From assembly GCA_945901065.1 (NCBI GenBank), contig CAMDKI010000004.1:229247-293246 (forward strand): a stretch of 64,000 nucleotides of DNA. Reading direction: 5' to 3'. The notes below the pieces were generated by a model, which worked only from the letters and a program-made list of their open reading frames with translations, ran no database searches and was not told the origin of the DNA. This document shows, in pieces, positions 51,612-61,189 of this stretch (its first letter is position 1; each line of letters begins with the position of its first letter). Position numbers and translations under genes: made by a program. Source of the DNA: Chitinophaga pinensis. Lineage in GTDB: Bacteria; Bacteroidota; Bacteroidia; Chitinophagales; CAIOSU01.

Positions 51612-52199
51612 ATGAGAAAAAGTGCCCTATTGTTGAGTTTATTATGCTTGTTTGCTGCAGGCAATGTGTTTGCTCAAAAAAATAAAGAGGAAAAGAAAAA
51701 GCGCAAGGAGTTCTTGGAACTTGCCATACCTGCATGTATAAACCAATTGAAAAATAGCGAAGCATCGGAGGGAATTTCGGATGCTGTTAATGCTGATGGC
51801 TATTGCACTTGTATGATGGAGCATTTAATTGAATCATATAGTATTGATGATTTAAGCCAGTTGTTTGTGAATAAAACAAAAGCTGAAATGATGATTGCTT
51901 TTTTTGAGGATAAAGCCAATTACGGCAAAACTATGGAGTGCATGCGCGATAATGTAAAGGACGAAAAAGCCATGAAGCAATTTGTGTTGCGCAACTCTTT
52001 TGGTTTAGAGGCATGCGTAGAAAGTATAGTTTTGGGTGGCCTAGCTGAAAAATTAAATGGCGAGGGATATTGCACCTGTATGTTCGATAAGATGGAAGAA
52101 ACCTTTAGTTTATCAGAACTACTGGATGAGACCACCTATGAAACCGATAAGTTTAAAGTATTGGCGTTTGAGTGCGTAATGGCCAACACTATTGAGTAG
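51612..52199 (+). CDS. Secreted protein with a duplicated Cys-rich helical unit
   Basis: This 195-residue protein has a signal peptide (LLLSLLCLFAAGNVFAQ). The mature part has two similar halves, each with a Cys, then GYCTCM, then an E-rich helix with SxxxL and a further Cys. Half one is ADGYCTCMMEHLIESYSIDDL with MECM; half two is GEGYCTCMFDKMEETFSLSEL with FECV. The four cysteines per unit probably form disulfides in the periplasm. I do not recognise a family. Confidence 0.75.
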   Translation: MRKSALLLSLLCLFAAGNVFAQKNKEEKKKRKEFLELAIPACINQLKNSEASEGISDAVNADGYCTCMMEHLIESYSIDDLSQLFVNKTKAEMMIAFFEDKANYGKTMECMRDNVKDEKAMKQFVLRNSFGLEACVESIVLGGLAEKLNGEGYCTCMFDKMEETFSLSELLDETTYETDKFKVLAFECVMANTIE

Positions 52200-52231
52200 T
52201 GCGCTGCAATGTTAAATTGAAGCGTTCAATT

Positions 52232-52261
52232 ACCCTGAATAATTTCACCTTAATTCAGGGT
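52232..52261. terminator. Hairpin between convergent genes
   Basis: The nine-base stem ACCCTGAAT/ATTCAGGGT with a 12-base loop lies between two convergent genes. T-runs are weak, so the terminator call is tentative. Confidence 0.45.
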
Positions 52262-52277
52262 CCGTAGCGAGATTTAG

Positions 52278-52934
52278 CTACTTGAAAGAAACCCTAAATG
52301 TACCAAAGAGCTGAAGTGTATCGGTACCAAGCGTATCGGTAAGTAATGCATTCATCTCAAAACGCGTAAAACATTCGTCACCGTTTACGCCTTCAATTTG
52401 CAAGGGTTGAAACCCATAACCGCCAACTTGCCAGTTGGTGGGTAAAAGATAGCTTTCATAGGTATTGCCTGCATTGTTGGAAAAGGTAATATTGGTTAAA
52501 ACCGAAACGGTATCTTGCAAGCTACTTCCCAATCGATGGAAATTACTATCTAATATGGCGCAAATATTGGCAGGCGATATAACCCTAATGGTGTCCGTTC
52601 CAGAAATGGTTGTTTCAACTAGGTTTTCGGGGGCGAAAAAAAACAAATCGAACTGAAAGGTTCCTGAAGTAGTATCGCCTTTCTGCAGATAAAATTTATT
52701 GATAACACTTGAGAAGCGGAAACCTAAGGTAGCTTCCGAGCTTACACTCTGCGCAGTAGAATCAACCACCAAATGCCATTCGCTGCATGGTGTAAGTGTG
52801 TTGTAACTGGTATTTTCAATCGTAATGTCGGCCCAAAAAGCATCACTTTGGCAGTTTGGGGCTTCTGTTTTGGTGCACGACGTTAAGGTTGCCAATAGGC
52901 CAATAAACAGGTAAGTAAGTAGGTTGTTTCTCAT
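52278..52934 (-). CDS. Lipoprotein of unknown function
   Basis: This is a predicted lipoprotein with lipobox LATLTSC; mature residues begin CTKTEAPNCQ. The start is set at the ATG at 52934 (MRNNLLTYLF), because the longer frame to 52985 begins before a normal signal peptide. The mature region is beta-rich with several Thr/Ser stretches. I recognise no domain. Confidence 0.72.
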   Translation of the reverse strand: MRNNLLTYLFIGLLATLTSCTKTEAPNCQSDAFWADITIENTSYNTLTPCSEWHLVVDSTAQSVSSEATLGFRFSSVINKFYLQKGDTTSGTFQFDLFFFAPENLVETTISGTDTIRVISPANICAILDSNFHRLGSSLQDTVSVLTNITFSNNAGNTYESYLLPTNWQVGGYGFQPLQIEGVNGDECFTRFEMNALLTDTLGTDTLQLFGTFRVSFK

Positions 52935-53095
52935 CGCTCTATCAACACAAAGATGGAAATTAATATTGTACCAGTGACCTAGCAAGTTTGATTAATGCGC
53001 TTTTTGGCAGTTTTTTTATTGATTGTGAGTCAATGAATGACTATTTTAATATTCACCCGACCATTTTTAGTAATTTAGCCTACATAATATCCGCT

Positions 53096-53332
53096 ATGCA
53101 ACTAGTTAATTTTATTGCCCACATTGAAGAGGAGTTTGAAGATTTGCCTAAGGGATTGATAGTTGGAGAAACTGCATTTAGGCAGCTAGAGGGCTGGAGC
53201 TCTATGATGGCACTTATTCTTATTGCTCGTATTGATTCCGAATACAACGTTAACCTTTCTGCTGAAGAGTTAGCAGAAGCCACGAGCGTAAACGATTTAT
53301 TTGATTTAGTAAAAGCTCGGGTAGCTATTTAA
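53096..53332 (+). CDS. Acyl carrier protein
   Basis: This small acidic four-helix carrier has 78 residues when started at the ATG at 53096. The attachment Ser is Ser35 in LEGWSSMMAL, where Trp-Ser replaces the usual Asp-Ser. That variant is seen in specialised carriers outside fatty-acid synthesis. The longer frame back to 52988 adds no conserved residues. The stop lies two bases before the KAS III gene, so both form one unit. Confidence 0.85.
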   Translation: MQLVNFIAHIEEEFEDLPKGLIVGETAFRQLEGWSSMMALILIARIDSEYNVNLSAEELAEATSVNDLFDLVKARVAI

Positions 53333-53334
53333 GC

Positions 53335-54396
53335 ATGGCTATTTTCTCCATACCAGGTGTAAAACTAGCAGGTATAGCCACCACAGTGCCTATGCACGAA
53401 GTATCGAACCTAGACTTTGAAACTATACCCGAAGCAGAACGCAAACTATTCGTGCGCTCAACTGGCATAAACAAGAGGCGCGTAGCTAAAAAAGGCACCT
53501 GCACATCTGATTTGTGCGAGCATGCCGCAAATGCCTTGCTAAAGGCTTTAAACTGGAAGCCAGAGGAGATATCGGTATTGGTTTTCCTGACTCAAACCCC
53601 AGACTATATCACCCCTGCTACCGCTGCATTATTGCAGCACAAGCTCGGTCTGCCTAAAACCTGTATGGCCCTTGATGTGAATTTGGGTTGCTCAGGTTAT
53701 CCTTACGGATTATCGTTAGTGGCTTCTTTGCTGCGCAATATGCCAGGTGCCAAGGCTTTGTTTTTGGCTGGCGATGTTTCATCGGCTTGCCTTTCGGAGC
53801 AAGATAAAAGTGCAGCACCTATTTTTTCCGATGCAGGTTCAGCCACAGCTTTGGTGCAGGACAGCACTGCAGCCGATATGCACTTCAACCTAGAAACTGA
53901 TGGCAGCGGATATGAAGCTATTATCATTCCGCAAGGTGGCTACAGAAACCCTACAACGCTTGAGTCGCTGCAATATGCGGAGGAAAGCCCTGGTATAATT
54001 CGAAATAAAACACATTTAGTACTAAATGGCATAAACGTGTTTAACTTTTCGGTTCAGATAGCACCTAAAAACGCAAGGGAGTTGTTAGAACATTTAAATT
54101 TGGACCAATCATCCGTCGATTTTTTTGTTTTCCACCAAGCCAATTTGATTATCAACGAGTCCATTCGCAAAAAAATGGGGATTACATTAGAACAGGTTCC
54201 GCAAACTTTGCAACGATTTGGCAACACATCTTCGGCCACTATACCCATTACTATAGCCAGCGAAATACAGGCTGCCATTAGCAAAAAGCCTTGCAGATTG
54301 TTGCTTTCTGGTTTTGGAGTTGGGTTATCGTGGGGGGCGGCCATAATCGAAACCAATGGCATGGTATGTTTGCCTGTAATAGAAGCTGACCTTTAA
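53335..54396 (+). CDS. 3-oxoacyl-ACP synthase III family enzyme (KAS III)
   Basis: This 353-residue thiolase-fold condensing enzyme has the nucleophile Cys119 in LGCSGYPYGL, His267 in FHQAN, and Asn297 in GNTSS. These are the Cys-His-Asn triad of FabH-type synthases. It is slightly longer than FabH and follows an atypical acyl carrier protein. Together with the downstream glycosyltransferase and acetyltransferase genes, it may make an acyl group for a glycan or lipid. It is probably not the housekeeping FabH. Confidence 0.88.
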   Translation: MAIFSIPGVKLAGIATTVPMHEVSNLDFETIPEAERKLFVRSTGINKRRVAKKGTCTSDLCEHAANALLKALNWKPEEISVLVFLTQTPDYITPATAALLQHKLGLPKTCMALDVNLGCSGYPYGLSLVASLLRNMPGAKALFLAGDVSSACLSEQDKSAAPIFSDAGSATALVQDSTAADMHFNLETDGSGYEAIIIPQGGYRNPTTLESLQYAEESPGIIRNKTHLVLNGINVFNFSVQIAPKNARELLEHLNLDQSSVDFFVFHQANLIINESIRKKMGITLEQVPQTLQRFGNTSSATIPITIASEIQAAISKKPCRLLLSGFGVGLSWGAAIIETNGMVCLPVIEADL

Positions 54397-54456
54397 TTGG
54401 TACTTATGTTGATTACCTCAAGTGGTGATACCCAATATTTTTTTTAAATTTCGCAC

Positions 54457-55374
54457 ATGCAGCGTGTAGCCTATGCCATAGTGGTGCCAGTATATAATGG
54501 CGCTGATACTCTTAATGAGCTCTTTGAGCGCACAAAGCAAACTATGGCAAGTATTGATGCCTCCTTTCGGATGGTGTTTGTTGACGATTGCAGCAAAGAT
54601 GGGAGCTGGGAGAATATAAAGGTCCTTAAGAAAAAGTACCCTACACAAGTTACCGCCATTAAATTAGCGCGAAACAGCGGACAACACAATGCCACCCTTT
54701 GTGGCTTGCACCATTGCAATGCCGATTTTGTGGTTACTATTGATGATGACTTGCAAATACCCCCTGAAGAGATTCCGAAGCTTATAGCCAGACAAAAGGA
54801 AACCGAGGCCGATTTGGTATATGGGGTGTTCGATGTAAAAAAACATACACCAATAAGAAATGCGGGCAGTTGGTTCGTGAATAAGTTCTTTTACTATTTT
54901 GCCAATACATCTGGCAACGGCTCCTCGTTTCGACTGGTGAGCAATAACCTGGCTGAGCGCCTTCGAAACGTAAACCAAAAGTATTTGCTGCTTGATGAAG
55001 TACTAAGTTGGTATACTTCAGGCGTAAGCAATGTTAATGTTGAACACCTGCAACGTGTGAAAGGCAAGTCGGGGTACTCAGCTTTGAAACTGATGCTGCT
55101 TACTTTTAATTATATTATTAACTACACGGTTTTACCGCTTAGGCTGATGACATACTTGGGCATTTTTGGCTCCATTATTTGTTTGATACTGAGTATTATC
55201 TACGTTTACCAAAAGCTAAGCTACGATGTAGAGCTAGGGTTTACCTCGCTTATTGTGGCTATATTCTTTTCTACCAGCCTTATCTTGTTTTGTTTGGGCA
55301 TTATTGGCGAGTACATAAGTCGATTGTACGTTAAAGGCGGCTCAACGTATTATGTGATAAAAGAAATACGCTGA
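54457..55374 (+). CDS. Family 2 glycosyltransferase with C-terminal membrane helices
   Basis: This 305-residue protein has the GT2/DPM1-like catalytic domain (VVPVYNGADTL, FVDDCSKDGSW, DDDLQIPPEE) and two membrane helices at about 228-250 and 262-285. The architecture resembles enzymes moving sugars to polyprenyl phosphate or lipids (ArnC/GtrB type). The stop overlaps the following acetyltransferase gene start by one base. Confidence 0.9.
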   Translation: MQRVAYAIVVPVYNGADTLNELFERTKQTMASIDASFRMVFVDDCSKDGSWENIKVLKKKYPTQVTAIKLARNSGQHNATLCGLHHCNADFVVTIDDDLQIPPEEIPKLIARQKETEADLVYGVFDVKKHTPIRNAGSWFVNKFFYYFANTSGNGSSFRLVSNNLAERLRNVNQKYLLLDEVLSWYTSGVSNVNVEHLQRVKGKSGYSALKLMLLTFNYIINYTVLPLRLMTYLGIFGSIICLILSIIYVYQKLSYDVELGFTSLIVAIFFSTSLILFCLGIIGEYISRLYVKGGSTYYVIKEIR

Positions 55375-56012
55375 TGATAGTTTCGAGGTACGGCGTAAAA
55401 CTTATAAAACTGCAGCAAGAGCATGTTGAACTGCTGCGCACTTGGCGCAATGCTGAGAAGATTTCAAGGTTCATGGAGTTTCGTGACCATATTACCCCCC
55501 AAATGCAACAACGTTGGTTTGAAGGGTTGAGTAATGAAGCCGACTTTTACTTTATGATTGAGTACCGAGGCAGCTTAGTCGGTATGATTCACGCATCGGG
55601 CATAGATTGGAAACAGGGCAGGGGAGATGCCGGCCTTTTTATTTATGAAGATAGATATTTAAGCACTTATACGCCTGTTTTGGCATCACTTTGCATGGTC
55701 GATTTGTTTTTCGGTGTGTTTACGCTGGAGCGCTTGTATGCAAAAGTGATGCGCAACAACCCCGTAGCCGAAGCTTACAATAGTAATCTAGGTTTTAAGC
55801 CTATACCTACACAAGAGGAGCATGATTTTCAGATGTTTGAACTTACGAGAGAAAACTACTTTGCGGCTACCGAAAGTTTAAGAAAGAAGGCTATAGCTGT
55901 CGAAGGAAACCACTTTACGCTTCAGTTAAGCAACGGAGGCAAGCAGCTTTTGAATAAGTTGGGAGCATTAAGGCCAGTTGCCGAATTTGAAATAACCCTT
56001 GAACACGTATAA
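55374..56012 (+). CDS. GNAT-family acetyltransferase
   Basis: The 212-residue protein has an N-terminal GNAT domain of the RimJ/ribosomal-protein-like or nucleotide-sugar acetyltransferase kind (LRTWRNAEKISRFMEFRDHI; VAEAYNSNLGFKPI near the end of the fold). It continues for about 50 further residues of unclear role. In this context acetylation of an amino sugar is likely, but this is inference. Confidence 0.82.
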   Translation: MIVSRYGVKLIKLQQEHVELLRTWRNAEKISRFMEFRDHITPQMQQRWFEGLSNEADFYFMIEYRGSLVGMIHASGIDWKQGRGDAGLFIYEDRYLSTYTPVLASLCMVDLFFGVFTLERLYAKVMRNNPVAEAYNSNLGFKPIPTQEEHDFQMFELTRENYFAATESLRKKAIAVEGNHFTLQLSNGGKQLLNKLGALRPVAEFEITLEHV

Positions 56013-56014
56013 GT

Positions 56015-56467
56015 ATGGACACGCTCGATCAAATGGAGATAAACGGCAAGCAAGAATTAGTGACGCCGCAGGTTTTATCCAATATACAAGGTATAGCGCC
56101 GTGGATGATGGTTATGGGTGTGTTTTTCCTTATTGCTGCTGCATTCATGGTTCTTGCAGGAATAGGTGTGTTAATGAATGCCAATGAGTATAGTTCGATA
56201 GGCATGGTAAATGCCATGCGGGTTATGGGTACTTATTACATGCTCAGTGGTTCTTTGTTTGGCTATGGAGGTGTGCTTTGTATTTTAAGTGGTACTAGAG
56301 CCAGTTCGTTTGCCAAATTCCCTTCTAGTATTTTGTTACTTGAGTTTACCGCAAAGCAGAAAACGTTTTGGATGTTGATGGCGGTAAATGCCATAATTAC
56401 TATTGTATTTGGAGCTATTTTTATTGCTTTGGCCGGCAAACTAGCTTCAATAGCTACCAAAATGTAG
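56015..56467 (+). CDS. Small four-helix membrane protein of unknown function
   Basis: This 150-residue protein has about three or four hydrophobic segments, after a soluble N-terminus of about 28 residues. I recognise no certain family; it resembles DUF5362-like proteins loosely. It starts two bases after the acetyltransferase stop, so it is in the same operon. Confidence 0.65.
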   Translation: MDTLDQMEINGKQELVTPQVLSNIQGIAPWMMVMGVFFLIAAAFMVLAGIGVLMNANEYSSIGMVNAMRVMGTYYMLSGSLFGYGGVLCILSGTRASSFAKFPSSILLLEFTAKQKTFWMLMAVNAIITIVFGAIFIALAGKLASIATKM

Positions 56468-56469
56468 GC

Positions 56470-57798
56470 TTAAATCAATCCTCTTGATTTGAACGCCAAA
56501 TACTTGTTGATGGTATTGATTGATAGATCTTTTGGGGTGGTAAGAATGGAATGAATACCATAATGTTTAAGTTCTTGCACCATCAATTGCTTTTCATTTT
56601 GCAACTTTCTAGCAATGGTTTTGCTGTATATGTCCTCAATGTTTTCGGCGTTTTTGTCCATATAGTCAATCAACTCGGTATTCTCAAAAAACACCACAAC
56701 CAATAAGTGGAAACGATTTAGGCGGCGCAATACTGGCAAAGCCCTTTCAAGCGCATATATACTCTCAAAGTTGGTAAACAAGAGTATCATACTCCTATTT
56801 CGAATCATGTTGCGGCTTGCTTGGTAAAGCAGCTCATAGTTAGCCTCTAGTGCGCGCTCTTTTTGGCGGTAAAGGCCTTCTAATATCAACTTAAGCTGGT
56901 TGCGCTTACGCTCTGCTTTTAAATAGGTACCAATTTTATCCGAGAAAGTAAGCAATCCCACCCGGTCGTATTTTAGCAGGGCTATGTTGCTAATGGCCAG
57001 GCTCGAGTTAATGGCGTAATCCAATAGGCTCATTTCTTCGAAAGGCATCCGCATGGCGCGGCTTTTATCAATTACGCAATATACTTGTTGCGAGCGCTCG
57101 TCTTCGTACTGGTTTACCATCAAATCGCCCTTTCGGCTAGTGGCTTTCCAGTTGATGCTTCTAAAATCGTCACCTTGAACGTAGTTCTTTATTTGTTCAA
57201 ATTCATAGCTATGGCCCAATCGGCGAGTACGCTTGATGCCTTCGCTGGTTGATATTTTGGCGAATGCCATCAGCTCGTATTGCTTCATTTGAATAATGGA
57301 CGGATATGCTGCCACCTCTTCACCTATAGGAAACGAGATGCGCCGCTGCACCAACGCTAATGCGGAGCACACAAACACGCGCAAAGCTCCAAATTGATAT
57401 ATACCCCGCTTTACGGGTCTTATTGCATACTCAATGGTTTTTATCGACCCTGAATCTAAAGGAAATGAAAACTTGAAATCGCGCAATTGCAACTGCTCCG
57501 GCAGCTCATCTATTACCTCAGCATCAAGTGCCATGGGTGCATTGCTGCCAATAAGCAGTTTAATGTTGTTTTGGTCTGATAGCGAAAGTACTTTCGGTGC
57601 TACTCGCTCTCCAGTAATTTTAAGATTTATGCCAAAGAGCATCATAAAATCTACCAAAGTCATCACGGCAAAGGTACCAAGCAGGGTTTGCCCCATATAA
57701 AATAGGGGTTTCCATACAAAGCCGATGCTTAGTAATACCACTATGGCGCCCAATAAGCGAAAAAACCGATTGGTAAGATATATGTTGCTCAGCTTCAT
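56470..57798 (-). CDS. DUF58 domain protein
   Basis: This 442-residue protein has two N-terminal membrane helices (about 10-60) and the DUF58 signature YVQGDDFRSINWKATSRKGDLMVNQYEDERSQ near 210-240. A vWA-like fold follows (YCVIDKSRAMRM). Such proteins occur next to MoxR ATPases and are thought to be part of chaperone- or Mg-dependent assembly machinery. It is the last gene of a cluster with MoxR and shares one base with its end. Confidence 0.92.
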   Translation of the reverse strand: MKLSNIYLTNRFFRLLGAIVVLLSIGFVWKPLFYMGQTLLGTFAVMTLVDFMMLFGINLKITGERVAPKVLSLSDQNNIKLLIGSNAPMALDAEVIDELPEQLQLRDFKFSFPLDSGSIKTIEYAIRPVKRGIYQFGALRVFVCSALALVQRRISFPIGEEVAAYPSIIQMKQYELMAFAKISTSEGIKRTRRLGHSYEFEQIKNYVQGDDFRSINWKATSRKGDLMVNQYEDERSQQVYCVIDKSRAMRMPFEEMSLLDYAINSSLAISNIALLKYDRVGLLTFSDKIGTYLKAERKRNQLKLILEGLYRQKERALEANYELLYQASRNMIRNRSMILLFTNFESIYALERALPVLRRLNRFHLLVVVFFENTELIDYMDKNAENIEDIYSKTIARKLQNEKQLMVQELKHYGIHSILTTPKDLSINTINKYLAFKSRGLI

Positions 57799-58925
57799 TA
57801 GCGCGGCACCTCAATTTTATTGAGGATATCCTTAATTACATCCTCTACTTCAATGCCTTCCATTTCTCGCTCAGGGGCCAATATTATCCTATGATTCAAT
57901 ACAGGGTAGCAAACGGTGCGTATATCATCTGGCGTAACAAAGTCACGGCCATTCATAGCAGCAAAAGCCTTTGATGTGCGCAATATAGCTAACGATGCAC
58001 GAGGCGAGGCACCTAAGTATAGGTCGCCATTGTTGCGGGTGTCATTAACAATTTTGGCAATGTAGTCAATCAACTCATCCTTAATATATACCTTCTCTAT
58101 TTGCGCCGTGCATTTTTGTAGCTCATCAGGCGTAATTACCGCCATCACATCGTTAGATGATTTTTGGCTAAAGTCGTCTCTAAAACGGCGTAAGATGAGT
58201 TTTTCATCCTCCAAAGAGGGATAGCGTAACTTGATGCGGAACAAGAAACGGTCAAGCTGAGCTTCTGGTAGTTTATAGGTGCCTTCTTGGTCAATAGGGT
58301 TTTGGGTAGCAATTACAAAGAAGGGATATTCCATAAACCTCGTTTCGCCATCAATGGTTACTTGGCGTTCTTCCATCACCTCAAACATGGCCGATTGTGT
58401 TTTTGCTGGGGCACGGTTTATTTCATCGATAAGGATAATATTGGAGAAGATTGGGCCCGCCTTAAAGTTAAACTCCGAGGTTTTCATGTTGAAAACCGAA
58501 GTGCCAACAATATCGGTAGGCATCAGGTCGGGCGTAAACTGTATACGAGAGAAATCGGATTTGATGCATTTAGCCAATAGCTTCGCGGTTAGCGTTTTGG
58601 CAATGCCCGGTACGCCTTCCATTAACACATGCCCGTTGGCGAAAATAGCAGCTAAAAGCAAGTCAATTGTTTCGTCTTGGCCCACAATAACTTTGTGAAT
58701 CTCCCTTTTTATTCGCACTGCCGCATCGCTTATGTGGTTAAGGTTATGTCTTGGCGCGGCCCATAGTGTAGCATTAGGGTCTTCGGTAGGGGCGTGGTGA
58801 GCATCTTTATGGTTATGATCGCTTGCAGCGTTTTGCGCTTCAAAATTGCCCTGTTCAGATTCGCTTTGCTCGCCGGCTTGGCCATATTGTGGTTCGTTAA
58901 GCCCGTCATTTAGTTGTTCTTCCAT
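57798..58925 (-). CDS. MoxR-family AAA+ ATPase
   Basis: This 375-residue protein has Walker A GVPGIAKTLTAK, Walker B IILIDEINRAPAK, the sensor FVIATQNPID and the C-terminal lid. The N-terminal 60 residues are acidic and His-rich (NHKDAHHAPTED) and specific to this protein. MoxR ATPases remodel or insert metal into partner proteins, often with a vWA protein such as DUF58. Confidence 0.94.
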   Translation of the reverse strand: MEEQLNDGLNEPQYGQAGEQSESEQGNFEAQNAASDHNHKDAHHAPTEDPNATLWAAPRHNLNHISDAAVRIKREIHKVIVGQDETIDLLLAAIFANGHVLMEGVPGIAKTLTAKLLAKCIKSDFSRIQFTPDLMPTDIVGTSVFNMKTSEFNFKAGPIFSNIILIDEINRAPAKTQSAMFEVMEERQVTIDGETRFMEYPFFVIATQNPIDQEGTYKLPEAQLDRFLFRIKLRYPSLEDEKLILRRFRDDFSQKSSNDVMAVITPDELQKCTAQIEKVYIKDELIDYIAKIVNDTRNNGDLYLGASPRASLAILRTSKAFAAMNGRDFVTPDDIRTVCYPVLNHRIILAPEREMEGIEVEDVIKDILNKIEVPR

Positions 58926-58937
58926 ATAGAAGGGGTG

Positions 58938-60311
58938 CTATTTGCAATTTTTATAAAAGTATTCTAGGTAATTATTAAAACTAATCAATTGCTCCTCGTT
59001 CATGTGCATATTGCCTTCAAAAGCTTTATAGCTTTCAACCACTTTGCGCACCTGCTGTTCATCAACCTTGCTAGTAGAGGCTACCTTTTTAATAAATGCC
59101 TCATCAATAACCTGCGTTGGTATGCGGTATCTATTGCGCAAGTAACTCAAAAATAGTTTAAACTTTTGTTCCGCCAATTTGCGGTGTTCCTTTTTCATAA
59201 AATACAATGCACCAATACTTTGAACATACTCAATTGAAGTATTGGCATAAGGCTCTATTACCGAAATTATTCGTTGGCGGCGTTTCATGTAAAATACTAT
59301 GTAGAGCAAAATGCCTGTAAGCAGGGTATAAAACGCCCATCGAGATGCTGGCTGCGAAAGTATATAGTTCAGCTCCGATTTGCCAAATGCACTTGATCTA
59401 CCGTCACTGCCATCGTCACTATGATAATAATGCGAGCCCTCATCCCAGTAAATAGCGCCATCAGGCAAGTGCGAGAAAACGTTTTGGGCATAGCTTAGTT
59501 TATCTTCATCGCGCAAGTAATAATTGGTAAAGGCTATTGGTGTGGTGTGGATATAGAAATAGCCTTTGCCGTAAGGCACTTTGATAAAGTTAACAACATC
59601 AGATACGCTTCCAAGCCTTGCTACCACTGAATCGCCGCCACACCAGCTATCGAAATTAAAGTACGACCAGTTGTACGTATCTGTTTGGTTGTTGGGCTTG
59701 TATATATAGTTGGGAGGCAATTTGAGCGCCAGCGATGGATGTAAGAGGTTTAGGCTGGCCGCAGTGTCTTGATACGAAAACAACAGACTATCTAGCATAT
59801 TATATTCAATGGTACTCAAGATATTGGTATCCGCTTCGTAGTCCTCCCAATTTTCATCGTCCCAATCTTCATCAAGAGCTAAGGTATCATCTGATTCTAG
59901 TGTATCCTCAAATACAACCGGAACTTCACATTTCAGCAGATTCAACCGGTGTGCCAGATCTAAATCTAAATAGTTGACACTTAAGAACGCATCGTGCCCG
60001 TTTTCGACAAACAACAATAGGCTATCTATATCGTCGTAGCTATAGTTCGAATTGGCACCCACATATACATAGCTGGCGGTGGTATTTATAACGCTTGGGC
60101 TAAACCCTTTAGATAGGGATGTTTTGATCATAAAAAAGGAGTCCTCAACAGCCCTTGCCTTAAGCAAGGCAAACAATAGATTGTTGTCATATGGTTGCTC
60201 GGTATTGTACTTATACTCCTCGCTCCAATCATACTTTGTTTCTTCGTTCGAAAACATCCAAACCAATAAAAAAACTGCCACTAGCACCAATGCACCAATG
60301 CCAATTATCAA
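58938..60311 (-). CDS. DUF4350 domain membrane protein
   Basis: This protein of about 457 residues has an N-terminal membrane helix (IIGIGALVLVAVFLLVWMF), a DUF4350-like periplasmic region, and a second membrane helix near 325-345. A C-terminal cytosolic part ends in the helical tail EEQLISFNNYLEYFYKNCK. The start is TTG at 60311 and uncertain; the basic stretch just upstream could belong to the protein. Acidic Asp/Glu repeats are seen near 150-165. Confidence 0.75.
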   Translation of the reverse strand: MIIGIGALVLVAVFLLVWMFSNEETKYDWSEEYKYNTEQPYDNNLLFALLKARAVEDSFFMIKTSLSKGFSPSVINTTASYVYVGANSNYSYDDIDSLLLFVENGHDAFLSVNYLDLDLAHRLNLLKCEVPVVFEDTLESDDTLALDEDWDDENWEDYEADTNILSTIEYNMLDSLLFSYQDTAASLNLLHPSLALKLPPNYIYKPNNQTDTYNWSYFNFDSWCGGDSVVARLGSVSDVVNFIKVPYGKGYFYIHTTPIAFTNYYLRDEDKLSYAQNVFSHLPDGAIYWDEGSHYYHSDDGSDGRSSAFGKSELNYILSQPASRWAFYTLLTGILLYIVFYMKRRQRIISVIEPYANTSIEYVQSIGALYFMKKEHRKLAEQKFKLFLSYLRNRYRIPTQVIDEAFIKKVASTSKVDEQQVRKVVESYKAFEGNMHMNEEQLISFNNYLEYFYKNCK

Positions 60312-60337
60312 ATGGTTTTTGTTATTCGATTTCAGGC

Positions 60338-61189
60338 TTACTGTTTTTTAATGGAATTAATGAATGATTGAAACTGCGGATTGAGGTGCTCAAAATGACT
60401 ACGCATTATAGTTTCATTGCTGTACCATGCCCTCTCGAAAGAAGTGGTAAGTGCTCTAAATGAATTACCTCCAGGTTTTTCCATCATTTCTCGCACGTAT
60501 TGGCCATTTGTTTTATCCCGTTTCCATTTTATCAAATCTTTCAGCGATAGCTCTTTGATAATGGTAAGGTAGTATATCCTGATGGCCAATCGATAATCTT
60601 GGGACTCTAGAGCAAGTCGCAATGCCCGTTCCAAATCCGATTCGTGCAGGTTGTCTTCAATATTCTCTAATAGTTTGGCGCCGGTAATAGTCTGCTTTAT
60701 TGTATGATTGGTATGGAACAAACCTGATTTTATTATCATGAAAACTAACAGCGCTAATACCATTATGATACCCACAATTGCAATTACTTGCGCAAGTGGC
60801 CCTAGGTTTAAACCCCAATTAGAAGATTGGTAATTAGCGTTATCCTGAGTATTCTCGGTTACCTCATCGCCGTTGCCCGATTTAGAACCATTTTTTCCAT
60901 CTTCAGTGTTTTTCTTCTCCTGCTCTTTCTTCTTTTTGTCGCTATAGTCTAAGCCTTCTCTTTTCTTGTTCCAAGTTTCTCGGTCAAATGGTTTGGGAGC
61001 GACTTTGCTATTTAAGTATTCTTTATCCGTACTCGGATTTTTGTTTGTTTCTATTTGTTGTTCTTGTGCGGAAGGGTTTTGCTCGTTTTGAGCTATAGCA
61101 ACATTATTCGTGAATATGCCTGAAATGACCATCACGAAAAGTAACGTAACCCATGTTGAGCGAAGGTTATACTTCCTGCTCAAAGCCAT
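60338..61189 (-). CDS. Membrane protein with a DUF4129-like C-terminus
   Basis: This 283-residue protein has a signal peptide, and a charged low-complexity region (Glu/Lys/Asn-rich, about 60-125). One membrane helix lies at about 135-155 and a helical cytosolic C-terminus carries ALESQDYRLAIRIYYLTIIK and FERAWYSNE. The latter part resembles DUF4129. The start overlaps the end of the SpoIIM gene by 23 bases. Confidence 0.78.
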   Translation of the reverse strand: MALSRKYNLRSTWVTLLFVMVISGIFTNNVAIAQNEQNPSAQEQQIETNKNPSTDKEYLNSKVAPKPFDRETWNKKREGLDYSDKKKKEQEKKNTEDGKNGSKSGNGDEVTENTQDNANYQSSNWGLNLGPLAQVIAIVGIIMVLALLVFMIIKSGLFHTNHTIKQTITGAKLLENIEDNLHESDLERALRLALESQDYRLAIRIYYLTIIKELSLKDLIKWKRDKTNGQYVREMMEKPGGNSFRALTTSFERAWYSNETIMRSHFEHLNPQFQSFINSIKKQ

